From Parietichytrium sp. I65-24A (Eukaryota > Sar > Bigyra > Thraustochytrida > Thraustochytriidae), in NCBI GenBank assembly GCA_012862575.1, contig BLSF01000010.1:124001-188000 (forward strand): 64,000 nt of DNA, read 5' to 3'. The notes under the pieces are model-generated. The model had not been told where the DNA came from. It ran no database searches and was given only the letters and a program-made list of their open reading frames with translations. Shown here one piece after another: positions 20,222-31,370 of the stretch. Both the position numbers and the translations under genes were made by a program. How positions within the stretch are numbered: the stretch's first letter is position 1; every line of letters starts with the position of its first letter.

Positions 20222-21178
20222 CGCTCCGCAAACGATCAAACTGCACTAGTCGACTGTCCGGCTTCACCGTGCGCTGTATGCGGAGCACGCTAAAACCTAT
20301 GCTTTACGCTTTACGCGCTTCCCGCTCTCGCCACCAAAGTAGTGTAGTGTAAAGAATGCCCTGTTCCGTCGTTCCTTCACAGCCAACTTGAACGAACATT
20401 GTGATTGCTTTTCATGCCATTGCGCGGGGAGAAATGTCGCCCACTAGAGCCGCGAGCTTACGGCGGCTTACATGTGCGTCGAAGAATGTGACTTACCCAT
20501 CGATGGTGATCATCAATGATTGCAGTATCGGGTACCGTATAACTATACCGCTTATGCCACCACGAGTATAAGAAGGAAGTAAAGGAAGTCTCCGATGATC
20601 TCCGATGAGATGATGCGAGTGGGTCTCAGCGATGAACTTCAACTCTCACAGTCGGTACTGAGTACCGTTCCTGTTAATTTACAGTGGGATCAGTGCTCGC
20701 TGGATCTGTTTCTGCGAGATGCGAGAGCTGGGCTTGTTGGACGCTGCTTTCGGTGGATCGTGGTCGGGGATTGTGGGAATCGTCGACCTTTCGAAAGTTG
20801 GGGTTCGGATCTTCTGCCTGGGGAAATGCTGGAGCCGAGCTTGGCGATGGATGGTTGGCACTCTTGTAGCGGAATCATGACCGTTTTGAACGATGTCGTT
20901 TCGGGGCTGGACATAAGGAATGCGAGAAACGGGCACCCCAAGAGATGGGAAAGTTATTTCTTCGAATATTTTGTGTTTTATTGGCATTGTCTAACTTTCT
21001 TTTCTTTCTCTCGAACATAGGGCTGGTACCATTTGCAGTTGCACAGTTGACTTTCAAATTTAATTATTTTAAAGAAAAACAAAAAAACAGAAGTTTTCAC
21101 ATGTTTTTTGTTCCCAACACACATGCCCGACGTTTTCCTATTTGCGAGGAAAACAACATCCAAGTTTTCTCGAGCTTT
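20222..21178. other. Intergenic, promoter side of ASADH
   Basis: 0.96 kb. A plus frame at 20595-21020 starts at an ATG and has 141 codons, but it overlaps equally open minus frames and shows no domain, so it is not called. Confidence 0.4.
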
Positions 21179-22321
21179 CTACTCTGCGAGTTCCTCATCG
21201 ATGCAAGACACTACAACTTTCCCGGTTGTCCTGCCACTTTCGATGTGCGCGACGGCAGTTATGCCTTCTTTGAGGGGATAGACCTTGTCAATGCAAGCCT
21301 TGAGGCGTCCGGCTTCCATCTCATCGGCGAGAAACTGCATGATCTCTCCATTTCCTGTTCCGATGACATGGGCAAAAGTGCCATCACGTTTGGCGCAGCG
21401 CGAGCGAAGCGAGGATGCCCCAGACACGAAATCAAAGATTTTCGCGCCTATCTTGCTATGCAAGAAACCATGAACGCCAAAGGTGATCTTTTGGAAGTTC
21501 GCGGTGTCTGACTGGACGAGAAATTCTTGCAAAGTGAGCGCACTTGGAGCCGCCATAATACTGCAGAGGCCGCCACCTTTCTTCAAAAGTGGGGGGCATT
21601 TGCCTGCCTCGTCCGTGCAGTCGAAAATGACGTCAAAGAGGTCCTCCTCGTTAGTAGAGGCAAGCACTTTCGCAAAGTCTTCGGTTTTGTAGTCCACAAC
21701 ACGATCTGCGCCGATGGATTTTACAAAGTCTGCCTTTGCGGCAGAGGCCGTAGTTACCACGTAACTTGCGCCATACAGCCCTTTGGCGAGTTGAATAGCA
21801 GTGGAACCTACTCCGCCAGACCCGCCAGTAATAAGAAACCTTCCTCCCGAGGATTTTTTCTCCACTTGATTGCACTTTCTGAAAGCGAGAACAGTGGTAA
21901 TCCCAACGAGCGGAACGCATGCCGCCTCTTGGTGTGAGATTGAAGCAGGCTTCTTTACCGCGATATCACCGTCGACAATCATGTACTCTGCCAAGCCACC
22001 CCTGCGAAGCCCCTTGCACATGCCAAAGATTTCGTCCCCCTCTTTGTGGTCGGGGCACTTTGAGGAGACCACGACGCCAGAAAAGTCAAAGCCATACACC
22101 TGCGGGAACTTGTACGACAGAATGTATCCCGTCTCTCCGCCGCGCTGCTTGTAATCCGCAGGATTGAGAGACGAAGCGTGCACTCTGATCAGCACCTGAT
22201 TCTCCTTCAGCTCTGCAGCGGTCGGCCTCTTGATCCTGCCAACCTTGTTATTCTTCGCGCTGCCAAACTTTTCATAGTAGCACGCCAGCATCGTCGATTC
22301 GTCATTCTGGATCTCGCTCAT
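21179..22321 (-). CDS. Zinc-independent MDR oxidoreductase (quinone reductase/RTN4IP1-like)
   Basis: 380 residues from the ATG at 22321. Medium-chain dehydrogenase/reductase fold: N-terminal GroES-like domain with VLIRVHASSLNPADYKQRGG and PQVYGFDFSGVV, then GDEIFGM, then a Rossmann NADPH domain with the nucleotide motif LITGGSGGVGSTAIQLAK and ADRVVDYKTEDF. The GxGxxG-like element is GGSGGVG. The Cys/His ligands of zinc alcohol dehydrogenases are missing. The family includes zeta-crystallin quinone oxidoreductases, RTN4IP1 and plant chloroplast-envelope oxidoreductases, so substrate cannot be told; an NADPH-dependent reductase of quinones or activated alkenes is likely. There is no clear targeting peptide. 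Confidence 0.9.
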   Translation of the reverse strand: MSEIQNDESTMLACYYEKFGSAKNNKVGRIKRPTAAELKENQVLIRVHASSLNPADYKQRGGETGYILSYKFPQVYGFDFSGVVVSSKCPDHKEGDEIFGMCKGLRRGGLAEYMIVDGDIAVKKPASISHQEAACVPLVGITTVLAFRKCNQVEKKSSGGRFLITGGSGGVGSTAIQLAKGLYGASYVVTTASAAKADFVKSIGADRVVDYKTEDFAKVLASTNEEDLFDVIFDCTDEAGKCPPLLKKGGGLCSIMAAPSALTLQEFLVQSDTANFQKITFGVHGFLHSKIGAKIFDFVSGASSLRSRCAKRDGTFAHVIGTGNGEIMQFLADEMEAGRLKACIDKVYPLKEGITAVAHIESGRTTGKVVVSCIDEELAE

Positions 22322-23410
22322 CGTTCTCTGCCGTAACTCTGGTACTTCTTTCGCGCAACCGCCGGTGCCCACCAACTTTTATCCCAGGCAAACCGCCTCC
22401 GCCGCCCTTGCTTGTTGTCTCTGTTAATCTGTCTGTCAGTGTGCGATAGACGGCGTGTATTGCCTTTGAACGCAAATTGACAGTCAGTGCGAATGCGCCT
22501 TCTCGTATTCAGAGTCTGCGCTCCAACTCTTTTCACTCTTTGCCTGCGCACATTCCACTTGCTTTTCTCTCGCAGAGAGAAGGGAGGGAAGGCCATGTCC
22601 AAAGTTCGTAGCAACGCGTCTACAGATGTGCGAGGGCTCTTGATCTTGTAAGGTTTGCGCAAGTTTGGCCCCGGACATTTCGTGGAGTGGGACGAGGTCC
22701 ATCTGATACCAGTCCTGGTGATATGCTGCGCTGTCCTTGGCTGGGCACACACCACTAAGAAGGTACTCCTGGCGGCACTACGTTTGTAGTAACGTGTGTG
22801 GATGTTCGTTGTTCGAGATGGTGCCATTTAGACAGTTTGCGATTGAGTTCGCATGCAGTCGAGTCGTTCGAGGTGATGAAAGGGAGATCGCGACGCGGAT
22901 TGACGATGAACACGTAGCAATGCAGGGGAAAAACTCTCTCTCCGTGCTCGTGTCGTCGCTCTTCCTAGTTGTCCTTGAAAAGCAGCATCAGAGTCAAGAC
23001 CAAGTCTTACTTTGATGTTCTGATATGTTCTGCTCGATTCTTTGCCACTCGAGACGAGGGAGGCGGATAATGGTGTTTCTTTCACTGGTCAGAAAGCTTT
23101 GCATTGTCAAAAATGCAAAGATGCCCTTTTTGATTGACCGAAAACTTGGAACTCTTTTCCGCCTGACATAATTCGCTGGCCGACTGGTTCCAGGTCCGGT
23201 TGCGTTACGGGTACCGTGACGAGTAGGCGTTTCTCTCTGTTGCACTTTTTTTTTGTCAACTGCTGCAGATCAAGCGTGGCAGACTCGCTGGGGATGCAGA
23301 CATGGTATTTGTAGACAACATCGCAAATCATACAGCCCGCAGAGTTCCCGGAATCGCGGCATTGCAAGAACAAGTGAAATATGTGTATACCTCTTTAAAT
23401 AGACTGATCA
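22322..23410. other. Intergenic, same-strand gap
   Basis: 1.09 kb. A minus-strand frame at 22484-22750 is moderately protein-like (LVPLHEMSGAKLAQTL) but has no ATG until about residue 17 and no recognisable family. It could be an exon or chance. Nothing else is seen. Confidence 0.35.
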
Positions 23411-23986
23411 TCACACAGAAGTGACTTGGGGAACTGCTCTGTTCACTTCGACTTTGACACCGCTCATTATGATTAAGCCATCGATAAAGATTGTCGGTCG
23501 ATCAGAATAGTCCACCGAAGGGTCTGGTAATCCTTCGTCGTCGTCGGCGTACGCGGCACAGATTGCACAGCCGTTAATTTCCACGTTTACGCCACGGGGG
23601 ACGATGATTTTCACCCCTCCCCACATGCCACTCGCATTAATTCGAATCTCTTTGTGAACAAACTGGGCGTACGAAAAGTCGAACTCAGCTCCTCCCATCA
23701 GCACAAATGCGCTAATCTTTTTGGGAGGCACCCATTTCCTCCGCCTCCCTTCCACCACGCCTTTCTGAATGAACAAGCACGAAACTGCCCACAACCTCGG
23801 TCTGTTCTTCTCCTCTTCCGTCGCATCCAGCTTGAACACCGCCCCATTGCCCGCAGCCGCGATTTCCGTCCTATCTCCTCGCGCTGCACCGCTCCCAGCC
23901 GACGAACCCGCCCCCGACTCGGTGGCCGTGTTCAACGTCTCGCCCTTCACCACCTGCGCCGTGGGGATCTTTTCCTCCGTCATCAT
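23411..23986 (-). CDS. LiaF C-terminal-like domain protein
   Basis: 191 residues, ATG at 23986, no intron. After an Ala/Gly/Ser-rich N-terminus (about 1-50), residues about 65-185 resemble the C-terminal domain of LiaF/YvqF-type bacterial cell-wall-stress proteins: KISAFVLMGGAEFDFS, INASGMWGGVKIIVPRGVNVEINGCAI and a closing IDGLIIMSGVKVEVNR. The repeated 'GG-V-I-VP-V-V---G' strands suggest a right-handed beta-solenoid-like fold. In bacteria the domain follows membrane segments; here no membrane helix is present, so the protein is probably soluble. The eukaryotic role is unknown. The 5' part and upstream region are repeated across the N at 24995. Confidence 0.75.
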   Translation of the reverse strand: MMTEEKIPTAQVVKGETLNTATESGAGSSAGSGAARGDRTEIAAAGNGAVFKLDATEEEKNRPRLWAVSCLFIQKGVVEGRRRKWVPPKKISAFVLMGGAEFDFSYAQFVHKEIRINASGMWGGVKIIVPRGVNVEINGCAICAAYADDDEGLPDPSVDYSDRPTIFIDGLIIMSGVKVEVNRAVPQVTSV

Positions 23987-24994
23987 GCTAGCTTTCGCAC
24001 TCCTGTGCTCCTGTGCTCCTGCACTGTACCTGAGTTCCTGAGTACGTGAGTTCTTGAGTACCGGTACGCGCGTACTGAGTACTGAGTACTGAGTACCTTC
24101 AAGTTCGGCGTTTACGGACAGTAGTTTTCACAACTTTTATCTCTCAACTCAAATTGAAATCAACTCAATCTCAATCAACTCACTCTCAATCAATCAATCA
24201 ATCAATCAATTGAAAGCAAAAGCCATTGTGTGTCAAACTCCTTTCTTTCTTCCAGTAGAGTACGCACTGTGTGCGACACCTACGCATTCACTAACAAACT
24301 GCTACCCTTGAGCTTACGCCTATTTCCTTAGGATACTCTTAATTAGCTAACTAGCTAACCGTGTGGATCATGGGCTACCCATGGCTACCCTTCCGAGTGA
24401 GCTGTTATCTTACTGTACTCGGTACCGGTGAAGCGATGTACACTTGCTGCAACTGCGGTTAGTACTCTTTATAGAAACGTTGCTTAACAGCAGCTAGCTA
24501 GGAGAATACGAAGCTGTTTGCTTAGCTGTAAATATTCGTTGTAGTAGAGCCGGATACTAATATTTGAATTAGTATGACTAGGCTAGCTCTAGCTAGAGAG
24601 TTGAGAAACTTTCCGCGCGTATCTAAGACATCGAAGACCACGGAGATCACATGAATAATGAAAGTTCTCTATGCGACTGATGGCAACTTTGAAAAGGTAG
24701 CTTTTAGAATTCAGAATTTAGAAAAAGTCACTTATTATTGAAGAGGATCTCCACGCAGCACACGGACTAGCGTGTGCTGACCGACGCTGCGACGTCGACT
24801 TAGTTTATGTGCGATAGAAGGGCGGAAATGAGGCAAGAAAGCTCCGTGTTGAAAAGGGAGGATAGGGAGGTAGATTGAGGAGCCAAAGAGAATCGCTGTC
24901 CGTTCAATTGAAAGAAGGTGAAAATTGGGATTTAAAATTTGAAGGTATCACTGACTGAAGCGAGTTTTTGCGAACGTCCTCGGTGTACCTTTGG
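23844..24994. repeat. Left copy of a near-identical 1.15-1.2 kb duplication
   Basis: This segment, from inside the LiaF-like gene through its upstream region to the N, recurs at 24996-26190 in direct orientation with scattered substitutions and small indels. It ends exactly at the N, and the right copy begins exactly after it. This is the pattern of two overlapping contig ends joined without merging. The left copy lacks about 36 bp near its end that the right copy has. Confidence 0.9.
24060..24100. repeat. GTACTGA microsatellite
   Basis: Several GTACTGA units follow a GTACCGGTACG stretch, about 75-115 bp upstream of the LiaF-like ATG. The right copy of the duplicated segment has one unit fewer. 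Confidence 0.7.
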
Positions 24995-24995
24995 N
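24995..24995. other. Assembly gap or contig join (single N)
   Basis: The only ambiguous base in the window. It separates two near-identical segments and probably marks a scaffold join. Confidence 0.95.
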
Positions 24996-25138
24996 CCATT
25001 GCCCGCAGCTGCGATTTCCGTCCTATCTCCTCGCGCTGCACCGCTCCCAGCCGACGAACCCGCCCCCGACTCGGTGGCCGTGTTCAACGTCTCGCCCTTC
25101 ACCACCTGCGCCGTGGGGATCTTTTCCTCCGTCATCAT
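24996..25138 (-). pseudogene. Apparent 5' fragment of the LiaF-like gene (probable assembly artefact)
   Basis: The first 47 codons of the LiaF-like gene recur here with the same protein sequence; one Ala codon is GCA in place of GCG. The frame is cut by the N, not by a biological end. Read together with the join at 24995, it is best seen as the other allele of the same gene start and not a true truncated paralogue. Confidence 0.7.
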
Positions 25139-26190
25139 GCTAGCTTTCGCACTCCTGCACTCCTGCACTCCTGCACTCCTCCTATACCTGAGTTCCTGAG
25201 TATGTGAGTTCTTGAGTGCCGGTACGCGCGTACTGAGTACTGAGTACCTTCAAGTTCGGCGTTTACGGACAGTAGTTTTCACAACTTTTATCTCTCAACT
25301 CAAATTGAAATCAACTCACAGTCAATCTCAATCAACTCACTGTCAATCAATCAATCAATCAATCAATTGAAAGCAAAAGCCATTGTGTGTCAAACTCCTT
25401 TCTTTCTTCCAGTAGAGTACGCACTGTGTGCGACACCTACGCATTCACTAACCGACTGCTACCCTTGAGCTTACGCCTATGTCCTTAGGATACTCTTAAT
25501 TAGCTAACTAGCTAACCGTGTGGATCATGGGCTACCCATGGCTACCCTTCCGAGTGAGCTGTTATCTTACTGTACTCGGTACAGGTGAAGCGATGTACAC
25601 TTGCTGCAACTGCGGTTAGTACTCTTTATAGAAACGTTGCTTAACAGCAGCTAGCTAGGAGAATACGAAGCTGTTTGCTTAGCTGTAAATATTCGTTGTA
25701 GTAGAGCCGGATACTAATACTTGAATTAGTATGACTAGGCTAGCTCTAGCTAGCTAGAGAGTTGAGAAACTTTCCGCGCGTATCTAAGACATCAAAGACC
25801 ACGGAGATCACATGAATAATGAAAGTTCTCAATGCGACTGATGGCAACTTTGAAAAGGTAGCTTTTAGAATTCAGAATTTAGAAAAAGTCACTTATTATT
25901 GAAGAGGATCTCCACGCAGCACACGGACTAGCGTGTGCTGACCGACGCTGCGACGTCGACTTAGTTTATGTGCGATAGAAGGGCGGAAATGAGGCAAGAA
26001 AGCTCCGTGTTGAAAAGGGAGGATAGGGAGGTAGATTGAGGAGCCAAAGAGAATCGCTGTCCGTTCAATTGAAAGAAGGTGAAAATTGGGATTTAAAATT
26101 TGAAGGTATCATTGACTGAAGCGAGTCTCATCGAATATGATGTGGCGCTGCTGGGCACTGGTTTTGCGAACGTCCTCGGTGTACCTTTGG
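24996..26190. repeat. Right copy of the duplication across the N
   Basis: Matches 23844-24994 base for base apart from roughly 1-2% substitutions and a few small indels. It ends at the same GTACCTTTGG where the left copy stops, after which unique sequence continues. Confidence 0.9.
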
Positions 26191-29100
26191 AGCTGCCGTT
26201 AGGTTCGTGGAAAGCTTTCGTGCTTGTTTCATAGGTTTTCAACACTGCCTTGATTAAAAGTTCAATTGACAGTGATGGACATCGGCAATCAATCGGTCAC
26301 GACCAAGGAACGAGCAAGTGGAACTGGGATCTCGGTCTTTTGAATGCTTCCGCTGAGCACTCCCGGCAAGACATTTGGGCTTGAACTGCAAACGAATATT
26401 CGGCGTCATCCAGCTTGATTTAAACAAGAGGGGTGCTGTCTGGGTTCAAAGCTATGCCTGCTTCACAATTTGGCCAAAATTAAATGCGGCATACTAACAG
26501 TGGCGGATTCTGAACTTGTGAGCGAATCCGAAACAGTCACAAGAACTATTCGCACTCACACATCCCAAAAGCATCGGTTCTCGTCAAGTATCGAGTTATT
26601 CTGCCAACGTTTCTGCCATTTTCGCTTGGTCAGGTTCGAGAATTCGAAAATTCCTGACGAAGCAGGAAACAGGTTCATGAGATGCGCGTTCGTCCATGAG
26701 TACAGGTGCTGACTCCAGTTGACAGTCGGTAAACTGCAAAAGCTGCGCTGGAAAGTGGCGCTCAAGACCTCGAATCTAACAAGGATGAGTCAGACGGATA
26801 TGGCGTCAGCAAATGTCAGCAACGTCAGCACAGTGTTGTGAAAATAGTTCCTCAATCTTCACTGAAAAGTACGCGACTTTAAAGACTTTAAAGCGACGAA
26901 TTTTCACTGTGTCTCGCTCGATTGAGCTGATACTGATGCTGATGCTGATGCTGGTATCGATGCACAAGGCTCCCGAGCAAAGGTGCCAACTTGCCAGCTG
27001 CAACATTTGAACCCACCTTGCCAATTCTCCGAGTGTGAGAACGCTCACACAACACGCACTGTGTGAAACCTCCAAAAGCGACGAGATGGTACTGGTGCAG
27101 AGAGCTAAGACCATTTACAGTGACCTTACGTCGGGTCAAATGTCGCCCACCCTGCCCACTGCGTCCCATAGGCACTACCGCGTGGCCACTCTTCTTCCAG
27201 TGCCGAGCGCTCCTGTGTCGCAGTGTCAAACACGTGGTCTTTCACACCTTCAAGTTTTCGTCCTGTAACTTGTGTTGTGTAACTCTGTATCTCTTGCTGA
27301 TTGTTTGAAAAACTATTTTTTGGTTTCATAGTCAGATTGGAAAAAAGACAGATCGCAAAATTAGCGCCCTACAAAATCCTAAAAGGGTTGCTAACGTTGA
27401 AAAGGCTCTTTTTTCTCATTAGTTGCCCATAGAACTCTCTTAGCTTTTCCAGTTCGAAAGTTGCTTCTACGCGGTCGGATTTTTACACTGACAGCCTGAG
27501 AATTAGAACTATTCAAATTACCAGACACAACAATAGAGTCATCAAAGGCTGCATCTCTGTGGGAATAGACTGGAAAACGACTTTTTTCGTGGTCAAAAGA
27601 AGCGAGCATCAAGTCTCATCTCACATAGCTACATAGCTTTATCTCCCAAGATCTGTCCATTGAAGTACTATTCACTCTTACAGAAAATGATACTTAAAAA
27701 TAAACCGGCACGTGTTGTGTAGACCGTATGTTCAATGCTGCTCAAAGCCTTGACAAACTCCTTCCAAGTTTGATTCTTGATTCCACATTGCTGGCAAAGC
27801 TGCTCCAACTGTGACAGGCACAATCAGACGCCATCCCGTGAACGTCACTTCTTAAACTCAGACCGCCTCTGGCTGAGGACTGCTACGGACTAGACCAAGT
27901 CACCAATAGTCCTCAGCGGCCCTTTTGGTGAAGGTGAAAACTTCTCAGCTGATGGCATCCGCCCGTTTCACGAGCATAAAAAGAGGGGGTATCGACACGG
28001 CTACTGCCTCGTCTAAAGAGGATTGTGCTGTACTCTTTTACTCACTGTCAGCAGTAATACTACACTCTAGTCTAGACATTATGATTGGGGAGGTAGTCCT
28101 GATCGGTATATCCCTGCTGCTAGACCTGCAGTCCTGAGAGATCGGGAGGGCATGGGAGTTGCCAGCGGGCGAGAAATCCGCCTTGGCAAGAAACAGATCC
28201 AAATTCGTGCTGTACTACTCTGCTTTACCTTTTACTCGATCGATGCTTTCGGAAGACGACATCGAAGACAAAAAGCTTTCAGAATCAAAGTAATTAGTTA
28301 CTGTACAGGCAAAGCAAAGCTCGAGGGGTGTCACTAGATACTCGCACGTGGAGCCTGCGAGCCGAAGGAATTGAACTGTCCTGACATGTCTCGCTTGTCC
28401 ATAGATCGACGGATCCGCTGCTTCTCCTTGCGTTTCTCCTTCGTCCCCGCTCAGACCGAGCAGTTTCTACGCAGCCAACGCGATTGTGTGCAAATTGTGG
28501 CATGTGCTCACGATTTCAACAACTCGGGGCATTTTGGCTAGCAAGCCGTTTTCAACCACGAAAGGGCATAGAAGGTCCCACAGATTCTCGCAGCCAAACT
28601 CCTCTAGTCATAGCTAAGCTACATCAGGCGATGAGAAAAAAAACTCATCTTTCTTCTTGTACTCACAGTCAGTACTAACTTAGTGCTCACTGGTGCTTGC
28701 AAAGTCACATCTGGGCAAACATAACAGAAGTTATGTTGTGTTTGATCAGTTGATCTGGGATCTCAGAAGACTCGGTAGAAAAGAGTATGAAGGGAGAAGT
28801 GCCTCGTGCGGGATGTCGAGCATCCAAACTGGGAGACGTTTCCCATCTAGAAAGGAATCTAGAGCTCTCCTTGAGAAAACTCTTTCTGATAGTAGGCCAT
28901 TAGAGTCAGCGTACCGGTACCCCAGGTCCAGCACGAGATAAGCTTAGGGGTCAGTCAGTCAGGCATTTGTTGCGAAAGAGATGGAAGAGGGAGAGAAACT
29001 GGAGAGACCTGATGAGATCTGCAGAGGGCTAGGCGCCTGCCACCTGCGGAAAAAAGAATTAGTTAGAACTGATCAGGAAGATCGAGGAGAGAGGGAATGT

Positions 29101-31370
29101 CGGTGGTATGACCTCTTTCGTCTCTATCAATCAATGAAACAGGTTGTTCAATGAATGACTGGCCCCCAAAAAAAAAGAAAAGCGATGTCATCGTAATCAC
29201 ATGACGAGAAATGTAGACTTGCCTTTGCCTCCTTTGGACTCACTGTCTTTCCATCACAGAGAAATGACATGAAATTTTTTAGTTTATTTTCTAGACTCGA
29301 AAAGAGCAACAATCAAGTCGACTTTGGCTATCACCTAATCCGAAGGCATAGACAGACCCGCGCGCTCTCCCATCGCCTTGCATTTCTGCGGCCTTTTTCA
29401 GAACCATGCTCGCTCAACGTGTGTAATTGATGTGGTTCCCGATGATTCCTGGCTCAACGTACGTTAGAACTGTCTATTTACTCTGCAGGAAGCGTCGGGA
29501 TCCCTCGCTCAACTGACGACGACATTGAACGTTGCCAAGCGATTGCAAGTTGCAGCCCCCACGTTCGTTCGATGCATTGCTCATTGCACGGATGCATGAC
29601 ACTTTCTTTCACTTTAAACTAAAATCCCAGGCTGGGATGAATATGTCCAAAGCTTGGGAATTCCACCAGTTTCACCGCCCGGCCACTGGCGATAAACGAG
29701 GCGTCCTGCCCATGAGCGAGGGATCGAGAGGCAGTGGCCCTCCTCCGACTCTGGAGACTAGACCGACACATGCACATATCCTCGCACACACGCTCACACA
29801 CACGTCCTTGGTCATAAAGTTGCTGTGAAAAGAGGGATCGGCGACGTCCGATCCAACATGGGGAGCGATCAGCCATTCCTCCCACTCAACGAGTGGTCTG
29901 TCTGCCGGGTTGGCGATGTTGTTGTTTCCCTTTTCCATTTGTTTTGGCGATCGATTCACACTCTTCGCCGCACACTTGTTGCTCTCCTTGCCTTCGAACG
30001 TGTCGATCCGCCCACCATCCGTGCGTTTACGTTTTCATATTCTATGCGAGATAAATAAAATTAAACAAAGCAACCGTATCAGGACTGGATGATCGATCGC
30101 GTTTCCTTTGTTTCTCCCTTTAACCTTGTTCGAAAACACCTGAAAGGTTATTATTACTAACAGTAAATTCTGAACTGAATGTTGGTAGGAGACAGCCAAT
30201 TCCGTTTGCATTGTGTACTACTCCTCCCAAAGGTCAAACAGGTCAAACTTACGGAACATAGAGCACAAGAGGATCATAATGTGAGAGGGTGGAAGGGCGG
30301 CTCCCCTCCAACCCTGTGTAGTAGTTTCGTTCAGCAGTTGTATAGTCTTCTGGACCGCGGTCTCGCGGATTAGTGGCCTCCCTCACTGCGCAGATGCCAT
30401 AGTGCCGTAGTAACAGCAAACTCATCCACCGCAGCCCAGCCCACCCTTGAAGCTTCCTTTCCTTCTATCTTTTTATTAACTTTTTTCACATCAACATGGG
30501 CTACATGCCCATCTGCAAGGCAAATAGAAAGTCAGTTCGATAGTTTCGTTAATTTCGTTCGCCCCTCTCCAGCCAGACAGGCCAATGACAACATCATGTC
30601 ATGGCGATTGCTCCGAACGGCGACCAAGCTTGCGAGCATAGGAAAGACCTGTGCGCTCGGCCCAATTCGGAGGGAATGACTGAATGACTGAATGAACCCC
30701 TTCGCCCTTGCAAGGAAGGAAGAAGGAACGAACGGCAGGGCGGCGCACACCTCGACTGCTACGCGGTGGCAAGGCGAGTCCTATGTCGCATTCGTATTTC
30801 AGAAGAGGGAGAGCGAGTTGTCTCTGGGAATCCCTCCTTCACCCGCTCCCTCGCTTACTCAACTTACTCACTCACTCACTCACTCAATCCTTACTCCTTT
30901 CTCCTTACTCCTTAACCCCCCCAGCTCTCTCTCGCTCTCTTGCTCTCCAGCTTCTTCAGGCCAATCTGCCCTCTCTCGGCGAGGGAAAACTTTCTCCTCC
31001 TCCTCTCAAGAGATCGCTCAAACTTTGAAAGGAGGAGGAGGAGGAGGAGGAAGTGGTGCACGCCATGCTATTGGCCATGGAAGAGTCGCCCTAGAGCGTG
31101 GAAAACGCAAGTCTATAGTTTGCGAAGGTAGGGGGGGAGGGGGCAGTAGGTGTTTTCGCAGCTGGGAAGATGTACTAAGCTTACACATACTTTAGGCGGC
31201 AGAGCTGCCATGTGGAGTGTGAGTGAACCCACCAGTGTTGAAAAAGTGCGATCGGTTGTCAGTTGAAGGCAAATCCCTATCCCACAACGTCGCGTGAAGC
31301 GAGTGAAGAAAAGTGTTGATCTCTTGCAAGCAAAGACGCGCACAAACGAGGAGACTGAAGGTAACAAAAG
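26191..31370. other. Gene-poor region
   Basis: 5.2 kb without a convincing gene. Frames are short and broken on both strands; the most protein-like is a minus frame of about 72 codons at 27391-27609. There is a GATGCT run (about 26927-26952), a 10-bp inverted repeat GCTGAGGACT/AGTCCTCAGC (27872-27881 and 27908-27917), CTCA repeats (30854-30887) and a GAG-rich tract (about 31028-31050). The last 600 bp are CT- then GA-rich and probably promoter and 5' leader of the next gene. No transposon proteins are recognised. Confidence 0.5.

Noticed and set aside
20595-21020. 141-codon plus frame beside ASADH
   Set aside because: No domain, overlaps open minus frames, ends in a Phe/Ser-rich run from AT-rich DNA.
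24996-25138. A second, truncated LiaF-like gene
   Set aside because: It is cut by the N and identical in protein sequence to the first copy; an unmerged contig overlap explains it better.
30692-31195. 167-codon plus frame before the orphan gene
   Set aside because: CTCA and GAG repeats keep it open; it is probably promoter and 5' leader.
26191-31370. A transposable element filling the gene-poor block
   Set aside because: No transposase, reverse transcriptase or integrase motifs and no flanking terminal repeats were recognised on either strand.
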